Assembly (NCBI GenBank): GCA_025362535.1
Contig: JANYGE010000190.1
Location: forward strand, 1-8,693
Reading direction: 5' to 3'
Length of the DNA: 8,693 nt
Origin: Hyphomicrobiales bacterium
Lineage (GTDB): Bacteria; Pseudomonadota; Alphaproteobacteria; Rhizobiales; Aestuariivirgaceae
The notes under the pieces are model-generated. The model did not search any database. It saw only the letters and a list, made by a program, of their open reading frames with translations, and was not told where the DNA came from. Every line of letters begins with the position of its first letter. The first letter of the stretch is position 1. Position numbers and translations under genes: made by a program. Below are positions 1 to 6,582 of the stretch, piece by piece.

Positions 1-1037
1 TGAGCACGGTTTCGCCTCAACTTGAAGCCCTCAAGAAAGAGGGTGATTCTGGCCGCAAGAAAATCAATCAATATACGCGCTATGGCACGGTGTTCCTTGC
101 GGCATTGCAAGCTTTTGGTATTGCTAAAGGTTTGCAGGCCCAACCCGGCATTGTGCTTGATCCCGGTCCGTTTTTTATTGCGACCGCAGTGATTACGCTA
201 ACGGGCGGCACGGTTTTCTTGATGTGGTTGGGTGAGCAAATCACCGCGCGTGGTATTGGCAACGGCACATCACTGATTATTTTCTCCGGCATTGTGGCTA
301 ACTTGCCTTCAGGTGTTGCCGCTCTGCTTGAACTCTCACGGAAGGGTTTAATGTCACCATTTCTGGTGATGGGCATTTTGGTTATGGCCGTTGCGGTTGT
401 TGCGTTCATTGTGTTCTTTGAGCGGGCGCAGCGGCGTCTTCTTATTCAATATCCTAAACGCCAGGTGGGTATGCGGGTGAGCCAGGCTGAAAGCTCACAT
501 TTGCCGCTGAAGCTCAATACAGCTGGCGTTATTCCACCTATTTTCGCATCATCACTTTTGTTGTTACCACTGACTGTGGCAAACTTTTCAGCTGGCTCAG
601 GCCCTGAATGGCTGCAGCAGGTTACGGCTTTGCTCGGCCATGGTAAGCCGCTTTATTTGTTGATGTATGCTTTGCTCATCGTGTTTTTCTGCTTCTTCTA
701 TACGTCGATTATGTTTAATCCGAAGGAGACGGCTGAGAATTTGAAGAAGTCGGGCGGGTTTATTCTGGGTATTCGTCCAGGCGATCAGACAGCAGATTTT
801 ATTGATCGCATTCTTACGCGCATCACGGTTCTCGGCGCTCTCTACATCGTTATTATCTGTCTCATTCCTGAGCTTTTGGTTGGTTATTCCGGAATTCCGT
901 TTTACTTCGGCGGCACATCACTGCTCATCGTTGTGAGTGTGACCCTTGATACGGTTTCGCAAATTCAAGGCTATTTGCTGTCGCAGCAATATGAAAAGCT
1001 GATGAAGAAAGCAAACTTGCGCGGTGGACGGAAATGA
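1..1037 (+). CDS. secY: Protein translocase subunit SecY, 3' part (5' end outside window)
   Basis: SecY is the multi-pass inner-membrane channel of the Sec translocon; with SecE and SecG it passes unfolded proteins to the periplasm or into the membrane. The window opens inside the gene: the frame reads from base 3 (STVSPQLEALKKEG) without a stop, and base 1-2 'tg' probably ends an ATG codon for an internal Met. The cytoplasmic loop GRKKINQYTRYGT matches the SecY family, and roughly the first 95 residues are missing by comparison with E. coli SecY. About 344 residues remain, with several hydrophobic helices, the conserved RRLLIQYPKRQVG loop and the FNPKETAENLKKSGGFILG region. The tail ends in basic residues (LRGGRK). 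The stop TGA overlaps the adk start as ATGA, so the two are translationally coupled. Identification is secure. Confidence 0.97.
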   Translation, partial: STVSPQLEALKKEGDSGRKKINQYTRYGTVFLAALQAFGIAKGLQAQPGIVLDPGPFFIATAVITLTGGTVFLMWLGEQITARGIGNGTSLIIFSGIVANLPSGVAALLELSRKGLMSPFLVMGILVMAVAVVAFIVFFERAQRRLLIQYPKRQVGMRVSQAESSHLPLKLNTAGVIPPIFASSLLLLPLTVANFSAGSGPEWLQQVTALLGHGKPLYLLMYALLIVFFCFFYTSIMFNPKETAENLKKSGGFILGIRPGDQTADFIDRILTRITVLGALYIVIICLIPELLVGYSGIPFYFGGTSLLIVVSVTLDTVSQIQGYLLSQQYEKLMKKANLRGGRK

Positions 1038-1690
1038 ATCTGATTCTTCTCGGTCCCCCTGGTGCTGGCAAAGGCACACAGGCCAAGATTCTTGAAGAAC
1101 AGCACGGATTCAAGCAGCTCTCGACGGGTGATATGTTGCGCGCCGCAGTTACGGCGGGCACTGCTCAAGGCCTGCGCGCCAAGACGATTATGGATCGCGG
1201 CGATTTGGTTTCTGATGATGTCATCATTGCTATTGTTGATGAGCGTTTGAGCAAGCCTGATGTTTCGAAGGGTGTTGTGTTTGATGGTTTTCCACGCACG
1301 CCTGCTCAGGCTGATGCTTTGGATAAGATGTTAGCAGCACGCGGCCAGAAGCTTGATGCTGTGATTGAAATTAAGGTGGATGACGAGGCGCTGGTGAAGC
1401 GAATCGTTGGTCGCTTTACCTGCGCCAAATGTGGCCAAGGTTATCATTCTGAATTTGCCAAGCCTAAGAAGACTGGCATTTGCGATGTGTGTGGTTCGAC
1501 AGAATTTACACGTCGCGTCGACGATACAGAGAAGACGGTGCGTGACCGGCTTCAGGTTTATAACAAGCAGACGGCTCCGTTGGTGGCTTATTACCACGGG
1601 CAGGGCAATTTGCATGTGATTGACGGCATGGCTGACATTGCGGACGTTACCCGCGAAGTTGAGGCCGTGATCAGCCGGGTTAAGGCTTAG
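1034..1690 (+). CDS. adk: Adenylate kinase (zinc-lid type)
   Basis: Adenylate kinase catalyses ATP + AMP to 2 ADP in the cytoplasm and keeps adenylate energy charge balanced. The protein is 218 residues, the usual length of the long bacterial form. The P-loop GPPGAGKGT is at residues 7-15, followed by the AMP-binding TGDMLR motif and the DGFPRT motif. The LID domain carries four cysteines (C130, C133, C150, C153, pattern CxxC-x16-CxxC), the known zinc-binding variant found in Gram-positives and many alphaproteobacteria, whereas E. coli Adk lacks them. The ATG start overlaps the secY stop by four bases, so translation probably depends on the SecY ribosome. The secY-adk pair is a standard arrangement. 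The next gene, rpsM, lies 194 bases downstream behind its own probable promoter. Confidence 0.97.
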   Translation: MNLILLGPPGAGKGTQAKILEEQHGFKQLSTGDMLRAAVTAGTAQGLRAKTIMDRGDLVSDDVIIAIVDERLSKPDVSKGVVFDGFPRTPAQADALDKMLAARGQKLDAVIEIKVDDEALVKRIVGRFTCAKCGQGYHSEFAKPKKTGICDVCGSTEFTRRVDDTEKTVRDRLQVYNKQTAPLVAYYHGQGNLHVIDGMADIADVTREVEAVISRVKA

Positions 1691-1709
1691 AATTTCCACG
1701 TTCTTTGGG

Positions 1710-1738
1710 TTGACGCGCTTGCGATTCCACTCTATGGA
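1710..1738 (+). promoter_or_regulatory. Candidate sigma-70 promoter for rpsM-rpsK-rpoA-rplQ
   Basis: TTGACG (1710-1715) lies 17 bases before TATGGA (1733-1738). The -35 box matches five of six consensus positions and the -10 box only the first three, which is common in alphaproteobacteria. It sits just after the adk stop in the only long gap of the cluster. Transcription would start near 1745 and give a leader of about 140 bases before rpsM. This rests on motif reading only. Confidence 0.45.
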
Positions 1739-1845
1739 CACGGCAATTCTCAGTCGCAAGACAGGCTGACTTGGGGGAGGGTGCTTCTCCGGGTGCGGCC
1801 TTGTGCCTTTGGTGCATGGTCTTAGACGAAAGAAATGACATTTTC

Positions 1846-1865
1846 TCAAAGGCGTAAGCTTTTGA
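1846..1865 (+). promoter_or_regulatory. Leader hairpin upstream of the rpsM ribosome binding site
   Basis: An 8-bp stem (TCAAAGGC at 1846-1853 with GCTTTTGA at 1858-1865, one G-U wobble) closes on a GTAA loop, which has the GNRA tetraloop pattern. It ends seven bases before the AGGAGA ribosome binding site (1873-1878) of rpsM. There is no T-run after it, so it is not a terminator. Its position would suit control of translation initiation, for example by a ribosomal protein, but nothing in the sequence proves that. Confidence 0.45.
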
Positions 1866-1884
1866 ACTTATTAGGAGATTATCT

Positions 1885-2253
1885 GTGGCCCGTATTGCTG
1901 GCGTAAATATTCCGACTGGTAAGCGCGTTGAAATCGCGCTCCGCTACATCAATGGCATTGGGCCTGTGAACTCCAAGGTCATCTGTGCAGAAGTTAAGAT
2001 TCCTGCTGCAAAGCGTGTGAATGAACTTTCAGATGCCGAGATTTTGGCGATCCGCGAAATCATTGATCGTGATTACACTGTGGAAGGCGATCTTCGCCGT
2101 GAGATTTCCATGAATATCAAGCGTTTGACGGATCTCGGTTGCTACCGTGGCCTGCGTCATCGCAAGGGCTTGCCGGTTCGCGGCCAGCGCACCCACACCA
2201 ACGCCCGTACCCGCAAGGGTCCGGCTAAAGCCATTGCTGGCAAGAAGAAGTGA
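1885..2253 (+). CDS. rpsM: 30S ribosomal protein S13
   Basis: S13 sits in the head of the small ribosomal subunit and contacts the large subunit and the P-site tRNA. The 122-residue protein begins [21 protein letters not shown] and carries the helix-two-turn-helix region, the [19 protein letters not shown] segment, and a basic tail ending AGKKK, all typical of bacterial S13. The start is GTG, supported by AGGAGA at 1873-1878, six bases upstream, and by the conserved (M)ARIAGV N-terminus. It is the first gene of the alpha-operon segment, and rpsK follows after 12 bases. Confidence 0.97.
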   Translation: MARIAGVNIPTGKRVEIALRYINGIGPVNSKVICAEVKIPAAKRVNELSDAEILAIREIIDRDYTVEGDLRREISMNIKRLTDLGCYRGLRHRKGLPVRGQRTHTNARTRKGPAKAIAGKKK

Positions 2254-2265
2254 GGCTAGACAATC

Positions 2266-2655
2266 ATGGCTAAAGAAGCAGCGCGTACGCGCCGTAAAGA
2301 ACGTAAAAATGTGTCATCAGGTGTGGTGCATGTTAATTCATCGTTCAACAACACAACAATCACCATCACTGATGTGCAAGGCAACACCATTTGCTGGGCA
2401 ACCGCAGGCAAAATGGGCTTTAAGGGTTCACGCAAGTCAACTCCTTATGCAGCGCAGTTGGCTGGCGAACAAGTTGCTAAGGCTGCCATTGAAAATGGCA
2501 TGCGCACTGTAGAAGTGGAAGTAACTGGTCCTGGTTCAGGCCGTGAATCAGCTTTACGTGCGCTCCAGGCTGCTGGCCTGCAGGTGACATCGATTCGCGA
2601 TATTACGCCGATCCCTCACAATGGCTGCCGCCCACCAAAGAAGCGCCGCATCTAA
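2266..2655 (+). CDS. rpsK: 30S ribosomal protein S11
   Basis: S11 forms part of the platform of the 30S subunit near the mRNA exit site. The protein has 129 residues, the normal length. Family landmarks are the [15 protein letters not shown] strand, [14 protein letters not shown], the [14 protein letters not shown] motif, and the invariant end [13 protein letters not shown]. The ATG start at 2266 is preceded by a weak GAGG element that overlaps the rpsM stop region, which suggests coupling to rpsM. In gammaproteobacteria rpsD (S4) would follow. Here the next gene is rpoA, as is usual in alphaproteobacteria. Confidence 0.97.
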   Translation: MAKEAARTRRKERKNVSSGVVHVNSSFNNTTITITDVQGNTICWATAGKMGFKGSRKSTPYAAQLAGEQVAKAAIENGMRTVEVEVTGPGSGRESALRALQAAGLQVTSIRDITPIPHNGCRPPKKRRI

Positions 2656-2712
2656 CGAATTCACTGTGGCGCGGATCATTGGATTTGCGCCGCCAAAATA
2701 TAACCGACATTT

Positions 2713-2732
2713 GAAAAGCGACGGCGCTTTTC
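2713..2732 (+). promoter_or_regulatory. Hairpin abutting the rpoA ribosome binding site
   Basis: GAAAAGCG (2713-2720) and CGCTTTTC (2725-2732) form a perfect 8-bp stem around the loop ACGG. The GGAGG ribosome binding site follows at once (2733-2737), and two T-G wobbles could extend the stem into it. An upstream pair, GGCGC (2668-2672) with GCGCC (2687-2691), may form another stem in the same 93-base gap. The run of four Ts lies inside the stem, so it is a poor intrinsic terminator; a role in setting rpoA translation or protecting an RNA end is a guess. Confidence 0.4.
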
Positions 2733-2748
2733 GGAGGCTAACGGGAAC

Positions 2749-3777
2749 ATGAACATGCAGGTCAATCAAAAGAACTGGCAAGAGCTTATCCGTCCAAGCA
2801 AGATTGATATTCAATCGGGCAAAGACAAAAAGCGTATGGCAACTGTGGTTGCTGAACCTCTGGAACGTGGCTTCGGCACCACTTTGGGCAATGCCTTGCG
2901 TCGTATTCTTTTATCATCACTTCAAGGTGCCGCTGTAACCAGTGTGCAGATTGATGGCGTGTTGCATGAGTTCTCATCGATTGCTGGTGTGCGTGAAGAC
3001 GTGACCGACATGATCATGAACATCAAGGAAATTGCTTTCGTGATGCATGCGGAAGGCCCTAAGCGCCTAACGCTGAAGAAAGAAGGCCCAGGTGTTGTGC
3101 GCGCGAGCGACATTCAACAATCGGCTGATGTTCAAATTCTCAATCCTGATCATGTGATTTGCACATTGGATCAGGGTGCTGAACTTCGCATTGAATTCAC
3201 CGTGAACAATGGCAAGGGCTATGTGCCTGCTGAGCGCAACCGTGCAGAAGATGCACCGATTGGCCTCATTCCAGTTGACTCAATCTATTCGCCAGTGCGC
3301 CGCGTTTCATTCCGGGTTGAAAACACCCGCGAAGGTCAGATCCTTGATTATGATAAGTTGATCATGACTGTTGAAACCAATGGTGCGGTTACTCCAGAAG
3401 ATGCCGTGGCTTATGCTGCGCGCATTCTTCAAGACCAGATTTCAGTGTTCATCAATTTCAGCGAACCATCCACTGCTGTTGTTGAAGAGGTGCGCTCAGA
3501 ACTTCCGTTCAATGCTGCACTTCTCAAGAAGGTTGATGAGCTTGAACTTTCAGTTCGCTCGGCAAATTGCTTGAAGAACGACAACATTGTTTATATCGGC
3601 GATCTCATTCAGAAATCAGAAGCTGAAATGTTGCGCACACCAAACTTTGGCCGCAAGTCGCTCAACGAAATTAAAGAAGTGCTGGCTCAAATGGGTCTGC
3701 ATCTCGGCATGGAAGTTACCAATTGGCCACCAGAAAATATTGACGAACTGGCCAAGAAGATGGAAAGCCACTACTAA
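2749..3777 (+). CDS. rpoA: DNA-directed RNA polymerase subunit alpha
   Basis: The alpha subunit dimerises to nucleate RNA polymerase assembly and contacts UP elements and activators. The 342-residue protein has both expected domains. The assembly domain covers about residues 1-240 and includes [41 protein letters not shown] and [22 protein letters not shown]. After a linker comes the C-terminal DNA-binding domain (about 255-335) with [22 protein letters not shown]270 corresponds to E. coli R265, the main DNA-contact residue, and [14 protein letters not shown] is intact. Two ATGs occur close together (2749 and 2755). I chose 2749 because GGAGG at 2733-2737 is 11 bases upstream, already at the long end. 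Relatives often begin at a Met just before QKNWQELI, so the second start is possible. Confidence 0.97.
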   Translation: MNMQVNQKNWQELIRPSKIDIQSGKDKKRMATVVAEPLERGFGTTLGNALRRILLSSLQGAAVTSVQIDGVLHEFSSIAGVREDVTDMIMNIKEIAFVMHAEGPKRLTLKKEGPGVVRASDIQQSADVQILNPDHVICTLDQGAELRIEFTVNNGKGYVPAERNRAEDAPIGLIPVDSIYSPVRRVSFRVENTREGQILDYDKLIMTVETNGAVTPEDAVAYAARILQDQISVFINFSEPSTAVVEEVRSELPFNAALLKKVDELELSVRSANCLKNDNIVYIGDLIQKSEAEMLRTPNFGRKSLNEIKEVLAQMGLHLGMEVTNWPPENIDELAKKMESHY

Positions 3778-3831
3778 TTGAATGTGATGCAATTTTGCCA
3801 AGACAAAGTTGCTGTATGAAGGAGAGTTATT

Positions 3832-4260
3832 ATGCATCATGGTTTTAAGGGTCGTCGGTTCAACCGCACATCAGCCCACCGCAAGGCAATGTTCATGAAC
3901 ATGGCTGTTGCTTTGATCAAGCATGAGCAAATTGTTACAACTTTGCCAAAGGCCAAGGATTTGCGCCCCATCGTTGAAAAGCTTGTCACATTGGCAAAGC
4001 AGGGTGGTTTGCATGCGCGCCGTCAAGCTGTGTCGCAAATTCAAGACGAAACTCAAGCCAAGAAGCTGTTTGATGTTTTGGCTGCCCGCTATAAGGATCG
4101 CCAAGGTGGTTATATCCGCATCATGAAGGCAGGCTTCCGCCATGGCGACAATGCGCCTGTTGCCGTGATTGAATTTGTTGATCGTGACGTTACAGCCAAG
4201 GGTAAGGATTCAGGCCCAGTGTTTGTGAAAGACGAACCAGCTGAGGCCGTTGCGGCTTAA
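3832..4260 (+). CDS. rplQ: 50S ribosomal protein L17
   Basis: L17 is a large-subunit protein near the peptide exit tunnel. The 142-residue protein starts [29 protein letters not shown], the highly conserved L17 opening, with [16 protein letters not shown] and [28 protein letters not shown] segments following (here [18 protein letters not shown]). The last 20 or so residues, rich in Glu, Lys and Ala, form a variable tail as in other alphaproteobacteria. The ribosome binding site AAGGAG (3819-3824) is well placed. It is the last gene of the ribosomal cluster, 54 bases after rpoA and directly before a strong terminator. Confidence 0.97.
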   Translation: MHHGFKGRRFNRTSAHRKAMFMNMAVALIKHEQIVTTLPKAKDLRPIVEKLVTLAKQGGLHARRQAVSQIQDETQAKKLFDVLAARYKDRQGGYIRIMKAGFRHGDNAPVAVIEFVDRDVTAKGKDSGPVFVKDEPAEAVAA

Positions 4261-4281
4261 ATCTATCTGAGCTATTTTTTT

Positions 4282-4310
4282 AAGGGCAAGTCGCAAGACT
4301 TGCCCTTTTT
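4282..4310 (+). terminator. Strong rho-independent terminator after rplQ
   Basis: AAGGGCAAGTC (4282-4292) and GACTTGCCCTT (4297-4307) form a perfect 11-bp stem around a GCAA tetraloop, and the T-run covers 4306-4310. It begins 22 bases after the rplQ stop and clearly ends the ribosomal operon. The stop codon of the convergent - strand gene occupies 4310-4312. Read from the - strand, the hairpin is followed by As and not Ts, so it should act mainly in the + direction, though the hairpin may stabilise both transcripts. Confidence 0.9.
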
Positions 4311-5203
4311 CATTTGGGCAAAGCCACGCAATTTTCAGCCTGCTTCGGCGGACTGCAATTGCTGTTTCCAATCAAAGCAAGAAGGGTGAAACGATTTGTT
4401 GTTAAGCCCAACTCATCATCTTTAACGATGCCTGGCACATTTATTGATGTGGGCGGGGCTTTGTCCATCTCAACTAACAGCTGCTGTGAAATGCCCATTG
4501 TTGTGAGATAGGGCACAAGCATGGCGCGGATTCTACGATCTATTCCGGTATGAGTTCGTGTCTTTCCTACTGTTTCACCAATCAACTTCTTTGAGAGAAT
4601 GTGTTTTTTCCCGTGCACGATTCTATATCGGATTTCATATTTTAGAATGCGTTGGGTTTCTTTTGAAATTGGTTGGTGGACCCCAACCAGAGTTGCTGGA
4701 CCAGCGATGCGGGTGAGGCCGCCAGCCAAGATCAATGGGCAGGCGGAATAACAATAGGCGGTTTCATCTCTGGCGATGCCCCGGTAGATGTTTTTTTGGT
4801 TTGGAGGCAGGCGACAGCTTTTGTCGCTTGGAGCACAGCCCGAAAAAATGGTGACACCTATTCCAACATCCAATTGATGGTTCCGGATCATCTTTCCAAT
4901 GGCAATCGCCGCTGCAATATCGCCACCGGGTGATTGCAGGACCACTGGTAATTTCAATTTGCCGAGCTTTTTAAGTGCTTGATCAAATTTTTTGACTGAG
5001 TTTGGAATGATTGTCCCTTGCGCGCTGATCCACTCTGGGCACAGAGGCTCACAGCCGGGCTTGGTTGAGCGCACTCTTACGACGGTCATTTCCGGCACAC
5101 CTAAACCAAGGGGATCATCCTTTGGCGCAGCTAAAACGGAAGTCTCCAAAAGAAGGTAGCCGAACAGAAGTGCAGCCAACATATAGACTTGCCGATAAAG
5201 CAT
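4310..5203 (-). CDS. Exported ClpP/SppA-fold protein, COG3904-like (putative periplasmic protease or relative)
   Basis: The protein has 297 residues and no assigned function. The first 25 or so residues form a signal peptide (hydrophobic stretch, then SVLA-AP near residue 25), so it is probably periplasmic. The body resembles the ClpP/crotonase-like fold seen in COG3904 proteins: VVLQSPGGDIAAAIAIGKMI (about 87-106) matches the glycine-rich oxyanion strand. CYSACPLILAGG carries S153 where ClpP has its nucleophile, and VGVHQP carries H176, 23 residues later, close to the ClpP Ser-His spacing. The third catalytic residue cannot be assigned by eye. Eight cysteines occur in four close pairs (51/55, 123/130, 151/155, 283/292), which suits disulfides in the periplasm. 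The start ATG at 5203 has AAGGGG nine bases upstream; M8 is an alternative. It lies 64 bases after the decarboxylase on the same strand and converges with rplQ. The fold call is good; protease activity is inferred. Confidence 0.72.
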   Translation of the reverse strand: MLYRQVYMLAALLFGYLLLETSVLAAPKDDPLGLGVPEMTVVRVRSTKPGCEPLCPEWISAQGTIIPNSVKKFDQALKKLGKLKLPVVLQSPGGDIAAAIAIGKMIRNHQLDVGIGVTIFSGCAPSDKSCRLPPNQKNIYRGIARDETAYCYSACPLILAGGLTRIAGPATLVGVHQPISKETQRILKYEIRYRIVHGKKHILSKKLIGETVGKTRTHTGIDRRIRAMLVPYLTTMGISQQLLVEMDKAPPTSINVPGIVKDDELGLTTNRFTLLALIGNSNCSPPKQAENCVALPK

Positions 5204-5224
5204 GTTAGCACGCCCCTTGTTTCC

Positions 5225-5260
5225 AAAAAGCGAGGCTAACAGGATGCTATCGTTAGACGC
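5225..5260 (-). terminator. Weak terminator candidate between the decarboxylase and the exported protein
   Basis: On the - strand, CTAAC (5256-5252) pairs with GTTAG (5240-5236) over an 11-base loop. An outer GCG/CGC pair (5260-5258 with 5232-5230) is separated by a small internal loop, and five Ts follow (5229-5225). The stem is short and broken, so read-through into the downstream gene is likely; partial termination would let the two genes be expressed at different levels. Confidence 0.3.
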
Positions 5261-5267
5261 AAGCGAA

Positions 5268-6458
5268 CTATACAGTCAGCACTTCTTCAACCGCAACAAT
5301 CTGGTGTTCGCCATAACCATTGAACTTGGTCAGTGTTGAAATACCATAAGCACCCAATGTGCCGAATTCGATGTAGTCACCTTCGCGCAGATCTTCGTTG
5401 ATGTCCAAGCGATGAGGAAGCACATCTAATGGGTCGCAGGTGGGGCCGAAAACTTTCCATGATTTTGAAAGCGTTTCAACTTCCTTGCCATCACGGATCA
5501 CGCGCATGGGCGGCTTTAACTCTGGTGCCTGCATATATTCCATCAGGCCACCATAGACGCCGTCATTGATGAAGAAATCATCGCCATCAGTGCAAACCAA
5601 TTTCACCTTGGTGAGGAGGGACATGCAATTGGCCACCATGCCACGGCCAGGCTCGCATTCCAGTTTGGGGCGGTTGGCGGCGGTGAAATATTTATCGGCG
5701 GCATCATCAATGATGCGGAAGAACACTTCGGGTTCAGGGGCTGTCGAGAGCATGTAATTGGCTGGGAAACCACCACCCACATTCAGTGTTGTCACCTTCA
5801 CTTCGGCCTGTTTGGCGATGCGGGCTGCAGCTTCAATGTGGCGGACATAGACTTGCGGTTCTTTGCTTTGAGAACCTGGGTGGAAGGTGAGAACGCACTT
5901 GAAACCAAGCGCGCTAACTTGCTTTAAAAGCTCGACGCAAATGTGTTCAGGAGCGCCGAACTTGGTCGAAAAGTCATGCGCGGATGAACCACGATCGCGT
6001 GGCAGTACAAAACGGACGGCGATTTCGACTTCTGCATCTTTGCCCGCAATATCCACAATCTTTTGCAGCTCTTCGCGGCAATCAACGACGAAGCGTTTGC
6101 AATTGTAAATGCGGTAAGCATCTTCAATTTCGCGGCGTGATTTTACCGGATTGTGATAATGAAAATGAGCCGTTGGAGAAATGCTGCGCACCAGTTTCAT
6201 TTCATGAACTGAAGCTACATCCCAGGAGGAAATACCGTTGGCGGCCAGAGTGCGGATCACTTCAACACTTGGATTTGACTTCACAGCGAAAGTGACAAGG
6301 CCCGGAAAATTCTTGGTGAACTGGAGAGCACGTGCAGCCAATGCAGAAGCCGAAAAACAAAACACGGGCTCATCCGGCTGCATTAAAACCGAAACGGCGG
6401 CCGCATCAAATGGGAGAGTATTGGAGAGATTGGGCTTCAAGGCGGCAGATGTGGACAT
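5268..6458 (-). CDS. Fold-type III PLP-dependent decarboxylase, ornithine/lysine decarboxylase class
   Basis: This 396-residue cytoplasmic enzyme belongs to the alanine racemase-like fold III (group IV) decarboxylases, which remove the alpha-carboxyl of ornithine, lysine or diaminopimelate. An N-terminal barrel carries the PLP lysine K60 in FAVKSNP, FHPGSQ (H193-Q197), the phosphate-binding NVGGGFP (226-232) and CEPGRGMV (268-275). The C-terminal domain carries the cross-subunit active-site motif GPTCDPLD (338-345, C341 and D342) and GAYG (369-372, Y371). The CD-x-x-D form points to ornithine/lysine decarboxylase; diaminopimelate decarboxylases have CES-x-D. The product is therefore probably putrescine or cadaverine, but substrate cannot be settled by eye. 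The ATG at 6458 has AGGAGA (6465-6470) six bases upstream. It is transcribed divergently from an Lrp/AsnC gene, the usual geometry for a regulator of amino-acid metabolism. All key residues look intact. Confidence 0.88.
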   Translation of the reverse strand: MSTSAALKPNLSNTLPFDAAAVSVLMQPDEPVFCFSASALAARALQFTKNFPGLVTFAVKSNPSVEVIRTLAANGISSWDVASVHEMKLVRSISPTAHFHYHNPVKSRREIEDAYRIYNCKRFVVDCREELQKIVDIAGKDAEVEIAVRFVLPRDRGSSAHDFSTKFGAPEHICVELLKQVSALGFKCVLTFHPGSQSKEPQVYVRHIEAAARIAKQAEVKVTTLNVGGGFPANYMLSTAPEPEVFFRIIDDAADKYFTAANRPKLECEPGRGMVANCMSLLTKVKLVCTDGDDFFINDGVYGGLMEYMQAPELKPPMRVIRDGKEVETLSKSWKVFGPTCDPLDVLPHRLDINEDLREGDYIEFGTLGAYGISTLTKFNGYGEHQIVAVEEVLTV

Positions 6459-6523
6459 TGCGTTTCTCCTGATTCACCAAGGATATTGCGCGTAATCAGT
6501 GTCGGGATAAAGACGGCTATGTG

Positions 6524-6552
6524 TTGCGAAGTGCTTCAGGGAACGTCATAAT
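6524..6552 (+). promoter_or_regulatory. Candidate promoter of the Lrp-family gene and protease operon
   Basis: TTGCGA (6524-6529) and CATAAT (6547-6552) are separated by exactly 17 bases. Four -35 positions and five -10 positions match the sigma-70 consensus. The -10 box lies inside the perfect palindrome at 6544-6556. Transcription would start near 6559 and give a leader of about 24 bases before the ATG at 6583. The ribosome binding site of that gene is weak (GAAAG). Confidence 0.5.
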
Positions 6553-6556
6553 GACG
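6544..6556. promoter_or_regulatory. Perfect palindrome, candidate Lrp/AsnC operator
   Basis: CGTCAT-A-ATGACG is a perfect inverted repeat with one central base, spanning the probable -10 box of the downstream regulator gene. Lrp/AsnC proteins often repress their own genes by binding imperfect palindromes of about 13-15 bases, so this is a reasonable autorepression site. The assignment is by position and symmetry only. Confidence 0.45.
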
Positions 6557-6582
6557 ACTCACCAATCAAATCGACGAAAGCC

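Larger units (their letters stand above)
6459..6582. promoter_or_regulatory. Divergent control region between the decarboxylase and the Lrp-family gene
   Basis: This 124-base gap must hold the promoters of both genes. It contains the palindrome and promoter listed separately, an inverted repeat CTGATT (6469-6474) / AATCAG (6494-6499) near the decarboxylase start, a near-palindrome ATTGCGCGTAAT (6485-6496), and a direct repeat TCACCAA (6474-6480, 6559-6565). I could not place a convincing promoter for the decarboxylase on the - strand. Lrp-family proteins commonly bind several sites in such regions, but which repeat matters is unknown. Confidence 0.6.

Noticed and set aside
1766..1815. G-rich stretch and short GGAG/CTCC pairing in the adk-rpsM gap as a terminator or riboswitch
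   Set aside because: The stem is four base pairs with no T-run, and no known riboswitch pattern is recognisable.
1331..1849. Long open frame on the - strand over adk and the adk-rpsM gap
   Set aside because: It is antisense to the conserved adk, has no recognisable family or ribosome binding site, and its composition follows the adk codons.
2679..2704. Possible internal promoter before rpoA (TTGGAT and TATAAC)
   Set aside because: The -10 is good, but the spacing is only 14 bases and no acceptable -35 box lies at 16-18 bases.
4673..4933. Open frame on the + strand inside the exported-protein gene
   Set aside because: It is a shadow of a gene with a signal peptide and recognisable fold on the other strand; no family match or ribosome binding site seen.
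5984..6295. Open frame on the + strand inside the decarboxylase gene
   Set aside because: The decarboxylase is intact with all key residues, so the opposite frame is a by-product of its coding sequence.
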